A DNA stretch of 5,220 nucleotides from Fidelibacterota bacterium (GTDB taxonomy: Bacteria; Fidelibacterota; Marinisomatia; SCGC-AAA003-L08; TS1B11): NCBI GenBank assembly GCA_022564085.1, contig JADFMC010000163.1, forward strand, positions 1 through 5,220, in the 5' to 3' direction. This document shows, piece by piece, positions 1 through 4,794 of this stretch (the stretch's first letter is position 1; each line of letters begins with the position of its first letter). The position numbers were made by a program, and so were the translations under genes. A model generated the notes under the pieces. The model saw nothing but the letters and a program-made list of their open reading frames with translations. It searched no databases and had not been told where the DNA came from.

Positions 1-1
1 T

Positions 2-118
2 CCGGCTATCGGCATTAAGTGGCCGATGACCGACCCGATCCTCTCTGAAAAGGATCAAAAGGCGCAAACCCTGGACCAATGGCTGGAGCGTCCCGAAGCC
101 TCGAATTTTCCTTACTGA
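2..118 (+). CDS. rfbC: dTDP-4-dehydrorhamnose 3,5-epimerase, C-terminal end (partial)
   Basis: The window opens inside a gene whose last 38 codons read in frame from base 2 to a TGA at 116-118. The visible peptide includes IKWPMTDPILSEKD, which matches the conserved C-terminal stretch of RmlC/RfbC (W-P-x-x-D-P-I-L-S-x-K-D), and then ends QTLDQWLERPEASNFPY. Known for the family: the cytoplasmic enzyme epimerises C3 and C5 of dTDP-4-keto-6-deoxyglucose in dTDP-L-rhamnose synthesis, feeding O-antigen or other surface polysaccharide. The catalytic His/Asp/Tyr residues lie upstream of the window and cannot be checked. A nucleotide-sugar gene cluster probably continues to the left. The identification rests on a short but characteristic tail. 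Confidence 0.8.
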   Translation, partial: PAIGIKWPMTDPILSEKDQKAQTLDQWLERPEASNFPY

Positions 119-144
119 CCATTCTTCGTTTGGACTGCAAGTAG

Positions 145-192
145 CCGGGAAAATTTCCCCCGGAGGCGAGCATGGTGTTTGACACCATTTTT
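145..192 (+). terminator. Possible rho-independent terminator after rfbC
   Basis: Two hairpins follow the rfbC stop. The first is CCGGG (145-149) paired with CCCGG (159-163) over a 9-nt loop, with no T-tract. The second is a perfect 7-bp stem, ATGGTGT (172-178) with ACACCAT (182-188), a 3-nt loop, and TTTT immediately after (189-192). The second has the layout of an intrinsic terminator, but the stem is short, only 3 of 7 pairs are G-C, and the T-run is short. It lies 54 bp past the stop codon, a sensible place. It would separate the polysaccharide gene from the dehydrogenase. It overlaps a candidate promoter, so one of the two readings may be wrong. Confidence 0.4.
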
Positions 193-206
193 CACGATGC
201 TAACTT
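179..206 (+). promoter_or_regulatory. Candidate promoter for the glutamate dehydrogenase gene
   Basis: A perfect TTGACA -35 hexamer (179-184) is followed after 16 bp by TAACTT (201-206). The latter keeps the key T1, A2 and T6 positions of the -10 consensus and is preceded by a TGC extended -10 motif (198-200). Transcription would start near 213, giving a leader of about 90 nt before the ATG at 303. No other pair of hexamers in 119-302 looks better; TATACC at 273-278 has no convincing -35 partner. The -35 falls in the loop and 3' arm of the hairpin at 172-188. This assumes a sigma70-like factor. Confidence 0.4.
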
Positions 207-302
207 TCAGGGTCGTAAAACCAATGACAGACGGGTTATACGCTTCGCAATTACCCTCACCGACTAACCAACTATACCCTTTTTAATACGAGAGAATCAA
301 TA

Positions 303-1553
303 ATGACCTATACCAATCCGTTCGCAATTGCCCAGCAACAGTTCGATGAAGCTGCCGAGCTGCTGGGGTTGGAACCGGCTATGCGTGAATTGCTTCGCTG
401 GCCGCAACGTGAGTTCAAGTTTACCCTGCCGGTTAGGATGGATGATGGCCAGGTCCACGTGTTTCACGCCTACCGCGTGCAATACAATTCCTCACGGGGC
501 CCCACCAAGGGCGGCCTGCGCTGGCATCCGGAAGAGACCATGGACACGGTACGGGCCTTGGCCGCCTGGATGACCTGGAAGACCGCCGTGGTAAATATCC
601 CCCTGGGCGGCGGCAAAGGCGGGGTTACCTGTAACCCCAAGGAGCTCTCGGAAACTGAAAAAGAACGCCTGGCCCGAGCCTACATGGGTGCAGCGGCCCA
701 CATTCTGGGGAGCACCAATGATGTTCCAGCTCCCGATGTATACACCACCCCGCAGATCATGGCTTGGATGATGGATGAGTATGAGAAGATCGTGCGGGAA
801 AACCATCCCGGCGTGATCACCGGTAAGCCTATCCCTTTGGGCGGCTCGCAGGGCCGCGCTGACGCCACCGCCCGGGGCGGAATATATACCGTCCGGGAGG
901 CCTCCCAGCTGCTGGGGATCAAGGTCCAGGGCGGCAGCATGGCAGTGAACGGATTCGGCAATGCCGGGCAGTTCGGCGCCCTGTTGGGCGAAGAGCTGCT
1001 GGGACTGAAACTGGTAGCCGCTTCCGATTCCCGGGGCGGGATTTATAACGCCAAGGGATTCTCGGCTCGGGACGTGGTGGACTACAAATTGAAAACCGGC
1101 CGGCTCCAGGACTACCCGGACTCCGAACCAATTTCCAACGAGCAGCTTTTGGAGTTGGACGTCACCGTGCTGTTCCCCAGTGCCTTGGAGGGGGTGATCA
1201 CGGGGGAGAACGCCGACCGCATCAAGGCTAAAATTGTGTGTGAGCTGGCCAACGGCCCCACCACGCCCGAAGCGGACCTGATCATGTGGAAGAATGGAGT
1301 ATTTGTAGTGCCTGATTTCCTGGCCAACGCCGGCGGCGTGACCGTATCGTACTTCGAGCAGGTGCAGAACAGCTACAACTTCTACTGGGAACTGAGTGAT
1401 GTACACCGCCGGCTGGACGCCATCATGACCCGGGCGTTCCACGATGTCTATGAGCAGTACACCAGCCGCAAGGATATCCATATGCGGCAAGCGGCCTATC
1501 TGATCTCCATCCTGCGGGTGGCCGAGGCCTGCCGTCTGCGAGGTTGGGCCTAG
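303..1553 (+). CDS. gdhA: Glutamate dehydrogenase (Glu/Leu/Phe/Val dehydrogenase family)
   Basis: A complete 416-residue protein, the usual size for the hexameric family (about 410-450). It catalyses reversible oxidative deamination of glutamate to 2-oxoglutarate and ammonium in the cytoplasm. The N-terminal substrate domain has GPTKGGLRWHP (66-76) and PLGGGKGG (100-107). Lysines 69, 93 and 105 and Asp145 (in PAPD, 142-145) have exactly the spacing of K89, K113, K125 and D165 in the Clostridium symbiosum enzyme, so the active site looks intact. The Rossmann domain has GFGNAG (217-222), with SDS (241-243) after the second strand. NAD versus NADP preference cannot be read safely. The C-terminal part has ANGPTTPEAD (316-325) and the PDFLANAGGV block (337-346). 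Ala190 (GRADATARG) and Gln353 (SYFEQVQ) replace residues that are usually Gly and Trp. The ATG is supported by a weak GAGAG 8 nt upstream (290-294). The symbol is by family; gudB or rocG would be equally valid. Confidence 0.95.
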   Translation: MTYTNPFAIAQQQFDEAAELLGLEPAMRELLRWPQREFKFTLPVRMDDGQVHVFHAYRVQYNSSRGPTKGGLRWHPEETMDTVRALAAWMTWKTAVVNIPLGGGKGGVTCNPKELSETEKERLARAYMGAAAHILGSTNDVPAPDVYTTPQIMAWMMDEYEKIVRENHPGVITGKPIPLGGSQGRADATARGGIYTVREASQLLGIKVQGGSMAVNGFGNAGQFGALLGEELLGLKLVAASDSRGGIYNAKGFSARDVVDYKLKTGRLQDYPDSEPISNEQLLELDVTVLFPSALEGVITGENADRIKAKIVCELANGPTTPEADLIMWKNGVFVVPDFLANAGGVTVSYFEQVQNSYNFYWELSDVHRRLDAIMTRAFHDVYEQYTSRKDIHMRQAAYLISILRVAEACRLRGWA

Positions 1554-1558
1554 AGTTT

Positions 1559-1657
1559 CCCGCCGGCGGGCAGGGTCTGAGAAGCTTAAATCAGCACCTC
1601 CGAATAGGGCTGTGGCCCTATCCTGCGGCCGGATCTATATTTAACTTAAGCCCGCAG
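1559..1657 (+). promoter_or_regulatory. Hairpin-rich spacer between gdhA and the PEP-synthase-like gene
   Basis: The 128 bp between the genes hold three inverted repeats. CCCGCCGGCGGG (1559-1570) is a perfect 12-bp palindrome just after the gdhA stop. ATAGGGC (1604-1610) pairs perfectly with GCCCTAT (1615-1621) over a TGTG tetraloop. CTGCGG (1623-1628) pairs with CCGCAG (1652-1657) across an AT-rich 23-nt loop. TTAAAT and ATTTAA elements in the spacer could also pair and compete with these. None is followed by a T-run, so intrinsic termination is not supported. RNA processing, attenuation or mRNA stabilisation are possible roles. I recognise no known riboswitch class. Confidence 0.4.
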
Positions 1658-1667
1658 CGCTACCATC

Positions 1668-1672
1668 GAGGG
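1668..1672 (+). promoter_or_regulatory. Ribosome binding site deciding a GTG start at 1682
   Basis: GAGGG lies 9 nt before the GTG at 1682-1684. It is the only Shine-Dalgarno-like sequence placed for an in-frame start of the second large gene, and the residues after this GTG fit the family while those before it look like untranslated spacer. Confidence 0.6.
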
Positions 1673-1681
1673 CTTTCACCA

Positions 1682-4000
1682 GTGACCACCGAAACCAAAC
1701 CGGCCAATACCAAGTCCCAAGCCCGCTACAAGGAGATCAAGGCCAAGATCAAGGCCTATCCCCACCTGGAGGAGAAGATCTACCTGCACCTGCTGCTCAC
1801 CCTGCACGAAAAGCAATACGTTTCCATCGACAACATCTACGCCCAGGCCCGGGAAGAGGCTTCCACATTTCGCTATGACCAGGACCCGGGCAGTCCCAAT
1901 GTGGGTCCGGAGCACTGGTCTTCCAACGAGCGGCGGTTGATCCGCCGGTTGACCCTGAAACGGGCCTGCGACTATCTCAGCGACGATGAGATCGACGAGC
2001 TGATATTTTCGGTGGTGAAGCGGGATTACATTTACGCCCTGGAGAATATCGCCAACCTCACCGATGTCTCTTTCGGCGTCCTGGCCGACAAAGTGCGGGA
2101 GTTCAGTAATATCCCTTTCATCAAGCCGCTGCCCAAGGAAGAGGTCATGGGACTGCGGGTATCGCTGCTGCGCCATTTCATCAGCGATCACCTGGAGTAC
2201 ATCCGCGTCGCCAAGCACTACCTCACCGTGCGTGACATGGCCCCCCTGGTGGAACATACCCTGGGCTCAGCCGCCGGCCATGGGCGAGTCGGTGGGAAAG
2301 CGGCCGGGATGTTGCTGGGGCATAAGATCCTGCAGACTGATCTGAGCGCCAAGTACCGGGACAGCATCAAGATTCCCGAATCCTATTACCTGCGTACCGA
2401 TGTGTTTGAGGATTTCCTTTCCATCAACGGCTTGACCAAATACCAGAACCAGAAGTATAAAACTCCCGACGAAATCCGCAACGAGTTCCCCGCCGTCCAG
2501 GAGGTGTTCCGCAACGGGAAATTCCCCGATTACGTGAAGAAACAGTGCCGGGCCATGTTAAAGAGCGTGGGGAAGCACCCGCTGGTGGTGCGTTCCAGCA
2601 GCCTGCTGGAGGACAATTTCAAGGCCGCTTTCTCGGGCAAGTATCAGAGCGTGTTTCTGGGGAACCAGGGCAACCTGGATCAGCGGCTATCCAACCTTTT
2701 GACGGCTATCGGTGAGGTGTTTGCCAGCGGCCTGGCGCCGGACCCGTTGCTCTACCGCCGGGAACGCAACCTGCTGGACTACGACGAAAAGGTGGGAATC
2801 CTGATCCAGAAAGTGGTGGGTTTCAAATATCGGCATTATTTCCTGCCCAGTTTCTCCGGGGTGGCCCTGTCGCGGAACGACTATACCTGGAGCCCGCGTC
2901 TCAAGCCTGAAGACGGCCTGGTGCGGCTGGTTACAGGGCTGGGGACTCGGGCCGTGGACCGGGTGGGGGACGATTACCCGCGCTTGGTGGGGCTGTCCGC
3001 GCCCACCTTGCGTCCCGAGGTTACGGTAGAGGCGCAGAAAAAATACTCCCAGACCATGGTGGACGTCATCGATCTGAAAGCCAACAGCTTCGAGGTGATT
3101 ACCATTGACCAGCTGCTGGGGGACGAACCGCTGCCCGGTTTCGAGGGCATCTTTTCCCTGGACGAGGGCGATTATCTGCAAACCGCCTATACCCGCGTCT
3201 CACCCGGCCGGTACCACGATGGCGTGGTGACCTTTGATAAACTGCTCAAGGACAGTCCCTTCCCGGCCATGATCAGGGAGATATTAAAGACCATCGAGGA
3301 GGCCTACCAGTGCCCCATAGATATCGAATTCTCACACGACGATAAGCATTTCTACCTGTTGCAGACCAGGCCGATGGCTCAGATGATGGATGAAGGACAA
3401 GTGGATATTCCCGCCGATATTGACCGCGAAGACCAGCTCTTTCGCACCCAGCAGTACGTGCACAGCGGCCGGGTGGACGACATCGAGTACATAATATTCT
3501 GTGATCCCCGGGCCTACCGCCAAATGCCCGATGACCACGCCCGCCATCAGCTGGCCCGCATTATAGGAAAACTCAACCAACAGCTGGCCGGCAAACGCTT
3601 CATCCTGATGGGGCCGGGACGCTGGGGCAGCAACAATATCAACCTGGGAATCCCGGTCCAGTACAGTGAGATCAGCAACACCAAGGTGCTGCTTGAAATA
3701 GCTTACCGCGAGGGCAATTATACGCCGGAAGTCTCCTTCGGCACCCATTTTTTCCTGGACCTGGTGGAAGCGGGTATTCACTACCTGCCGCTGTTCCCTG
3801 ATCAGCAAGGCACCTTTTTCAACCAGCAGCTGTTTGATGCGGCGCCCAATGCGCTGGGGGCCGTTCTGCCCGCGGCCGTTGACTTTGCACCCTATGTGAG
3901 TGTGTTCGAAGCGCGCATGTTAAAAGAGGGCCGGCCCCTGCACCTGCGAATGAGCGGGGAGGCCCAGCTGGCGGTGGCCTACTTCGGCGCAGGCCCCTGA
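1682..4000 (+). CDS. PEP/pyruvate-binding domain protein: orphan PEP synthase/PPDK-type nucleotide-binding domain with C-terminal GPGRWGS module
   Basis: 772 residues from the GTG at 1682. The frame stays open back to a TTG at 1544, overlapping the gdhA end, but those 46 codons span the hairpin spacer and lack a ribosome site. Residues 1-170 form a helical, charged N-terminal region with no motif I recognise. Residues about 190-565 are a PPDK_N-type ATP-grasp domain: GGKAAG (204-209, Lys206), VVRSSS (302-307, Arg304), the LLED...AFSGKYQSVF stretch (308-325), GLGTRAVDRVGDDYPR (419-434), and Asp547, Glu549, Gln561 and Arg563 near the domain end. That D-x-E...Q-x-R spacing equals D321/E323/Q335/R337 of Clostridium symbiosum PPDK, so nucleotide binding is likely. 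There is no phosphohistidine swivelling domain (no T-S-H) and no TIM barrel, so the full PEP synthase reaction is not possible in this chain. The last ~200 residues carry ILMGPGRWGS (641-650) followed by LGIPV. I recall such proteins annotated as PEP/pyruvate-binding domain proteins of unknown function. It lies 128 bp after gdhA on the same strand. Confidence 0.85.
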   Translation: MTTETKPANTKSQARYKEIKAKIKAYPHLEEKIYLHLLLTLHEKQYVSIDNIYAQAREEASTFRYDQDPGSPNVGPEHWSSNERRLIRRLTLKRACDYLSDDEIDELIFSVVKRDYIYALENIANLTDVSFGVLADKVREFSNIPFIKPLPKEEVMGLRVSLLRHFISDHLEYIRVAKHYLTVRDMAPLVEHTLGSAAGHGRVGGKAAGMLLGHKILQTDLSAKYRDSIKIPESYYLRTDVFEDFLSINGLTKYQNQKYKTPDEIRNEFPAVQEVFRNGKFPDYVKKQCRAMLKSVGKHPLVVRSSSLLEDNFKAAFSGKYQSVFLGNQGNLDQRLSNLLTAIGEVFASGLAPDPLLYRRERNLLDYDEKVGILIQKVVGFKYRHYFLPSFSGVALSRNDYTWSPRLKPEDGLVRLVTGLGTRAVDRVGDDYPRLVGLSAPTLRPEVTVEAQKKYSQTMVDVIDLKANSFEVITIDQLLGDEPLPGFEGIFSLDEGDYLQTAYTRVSPGRYHDGVVTFDKLLKDSPFPAMIREILKTIEEAYQCPIDIEFSHDDKHFYLLQTRPMAQMMDEGQVDIPADIDREDQLFRTQQYVHSGRVDDIEYIIFCDPRAYRQMPDDHARHQLARIIGKLNQQLAGKRFILMGPGRWGSNNINLGIPVQYSEISNTKVLLEIAYREGNYTPEVSFGTHFFLDLVEAGIHYLPLFPDQQGTFFNQQLFDAAPNALGAVLPAAVDFAPYVSVFEARMLKEGRPLHLRMSGEAQLAVAYFGAGP

Positions 4001-4014
4001 CCGTTGGTGGCGTG

Positions 4015-4611
4015 TCAATCCAGGCTCGGCAGGCCGGAAGCTTTCCGTTCCTCCACCCGCACCCGGGTCAGATTGGCCTCCATCACCTTGAGAAAAAGCG
4101 GCACGGCCCAGTCGGCGTCGGCAATGTCCCGGTTATCGAACCGCATTATGCGCAGATAAGATACATCGTCGATATTGATGGCCAGGGTGGTCAAGGCCAG
4201 GCCCCGGCCGTTATCCCGATAGCTCAGCGCCGGCAGGTTTTCATCGTACAATATAAAAAGGTCCTCGGTCACGGGATCGAAATGTGAGGCCCGGCCGGCG
4301 GTGTTGGCCGGGATCACGAACTGGTGCTCGGTGACCACGATACCGGGGGGCATCTCCTCATCGAAGGTCTGCACCGTGACCTCCATGGTGTCGGCCCGGA
4401 ACACGATCGTTACCGGCCCTGAGAAAAATTGTACCCGTTCCAGGTCCCCCGGGGCCAGGTTCTGCACGTCGCTCAGCCCGATGTTCACCAGCTTCTGGGC
4501 GCAACCGGCCAGCATGAAGCCCGCCAACAGGCACGCCAGGGCCGTGCTTAGAGCACGCAATCGGTGATAATGCCCGCCGGTGTGTCGCAGGGCTCGGGTA
4601 ATATTGCGCAC
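4015..4611 (-). CDS. Predicted lipoprotein of unknown function
   Basis: 198 residues on the - strand, starting at GTG (4611-4609) with a strong AAAGGAG site 5 nt upstream. The N-terminus is a lipoprotein signal: a basic n-region (residues 1-20), a hydrophobic stretch (about 21-33), and the lipobox LAGC at 34-37, so Cys37 would be lipidated and residues 37-198 exposed outside the cytoplasmic membrane. Ala at +2 is not an Asp retention signal, so in a diderm the protein could go to the outer membrane. The n-region is long; an in-frame TTG at codon 18 would give a shorter signal but has no comparable ribosome site. The mature part has no internal hydrophobic span and alternates short hydrophobic runs with acidic patches, suggesting a soluble, perhaps beta-rich domain. 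I recognise no family. The stop lies 14 bp from the stop of the converging gene. It is divergent from a TetR-type regulator, which may control it. Confidence 0.8.
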   Translation of the reverse strand: MRNITRALRHTGGHYHRLRALSTALACLLAGFMLAGCAQKLVNIGLSDVQNLAPGDLERVQFFSGPVTIVFRADTMEVTVQTFDEEMPPGIVVTEHQFVIPANTAGRASHFDPVTEDLFILYDENLPALSYRDNGRGLALTTLAINIDDVSYLRIMRFDNRDIADADWAVPLFLKVMEANLTRVRVEERKASGLPSLD

Positions 4612-4616
4612 AGGCG

Positions 4617-4623
4617 CTCCTTT
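4617..4623 (-). promoter_or_regulatory. Ribosome binding site of the lipoprotein gene
   Basis: Read on the - strand, AAAGGAG stands 5 nt before the GTG at 4611-4609. It decides for this GTG over an out-of-frame ATG at 4627 and over the later in-frame TTG. Confidence 0.7.
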
Positions 4624-4649
4624 CCATTTACGAGTGGCAGACGCTACTA

Positions 4650-4678
4650 AGAGTACGGCGCTGGAAAGGGAAAGTCAA
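4650..4678 (-). promoter_or_regulatory. Candidate promoter of the lipoprotein gene
   Basis: On the - strand TTGACT (4678-4673) is followed after 17 bp by TACTCT (4655-4650), which keeps T1, A2 and T6 of the -10 box. The leader to the GTG would be about 30 nt. A perfect TTGACA lies further upstream (4703-4698) but has no -10 at the right distance. The -10 match is weak, so this is tentative. Confidence 0.35.
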
Positions 4679-4720
4679 GGGGCCCGTCACGCGGCGTTGT
4701 CAAGTCACGGAGCAGCAACA

Positions 4721-4742
4721 TTATTGACCGACCGTACAATAA
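4721..4742 (+). promoter_or_regulatory. Distal TetR-type operator (copy 1)
   Basis: A 22-bp imperfect palindrome with 8 of 11 dyad pairs matching. Its left half, TTATTGACCGACCG, is identical to that of copy 2 except for one base. It sits just upstream of the -35 of the TetR gene promoter, on the side facing the lipoprotein gene. TGACC/GGTCA-type palindromes are common operators of TetR/AcrR repressors. Confidence 0.6.
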
Positions 4743-4746
4743 ATTG

Positions 4747-4776
4747 TTGACTTATTGACCAACCGGTCAGTAAATT
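4747..4776 (+). promoter_or_regulatory. Promoter of the TetR-family regulator gene
   Basis: TTGACT (4747-4752, 5 of 6 to consensus) and TAAATT (4771-4776, 4 of 6) are 18 bp apart. Transcription would begin near 4783, only about 12 nt before the ATG at 4795, so the mRNA would have a very short leader. The proximal operator fills the spacer and touches both hexamers, so bound repressor would exclude RNA polymerase. Confidence 0.55.
4752..4773 (+). promoter_or_regulatory. Proximal TetR-type operator (copy 2)
   Basis: A 22-bp imperfect palindrome with outer arms TTA/TAA and inner arms TGACC/GGTCA; 8 of 11 dyad pairs match and the mismatches are mostly central. It begins 31 bp after copy 1, close to three turns of B-DNA, so both sites would face the same side of the helix. 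Its position between the -35 and -10 of the regulator promoter indicates negative autoregulation. Confidence 0.7.
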
Positions 4777-4794
4777 ACTAACAGTAATAAAGCC

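Noticed and set aside
492..1490. A 332-codon open frame on the - strand opposite gdhA
   Set aside because: It is a shadow of the GC-rich gdhA codons. The peptide has no recognisable motif, while the + strand frame has every active-site residue of glutamate dehydrogenase.
1559..1570. The palindrome CCCGCCGGCGGG as a gdhA terminator
   Set aside because: A fully palindromic 12-mer leaves no proper loop and no T-run follows it.
1676..2257. A 193-codon open frame on the - strand opposite the start of the PEP-synthase-like gene
   Set aside because: Low-complexity Gly/Leu/Val/Asp-rich peptide with no motif, antisense to a well-supported gene.
1682..4000. Calling this gene ppsA (PEP synthase) or ppdK
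   Set aside because: The phosphohistidine domain and PEP/pyruvate barrel are absent, so the symbol would imply an activity the protein cannot carry out alone.
4012..4287. A 91-codon + strand frame within the lipoprotein gene
   Set aside because: No Shine-Dalgarno context or motif; the opposite strand has a signal peptide, lipobox and strong ribosome site.
4358..4627. An ATG-initiated - strand frame at 4627 as an alternative start of the lipoprotein gene
   Set aside because: It is in a different frame and lacks the hydrophobic signal and lipobox. The AAAGGAG site lies just downstream of this ATG and correctly precedes the GTG at 4611.
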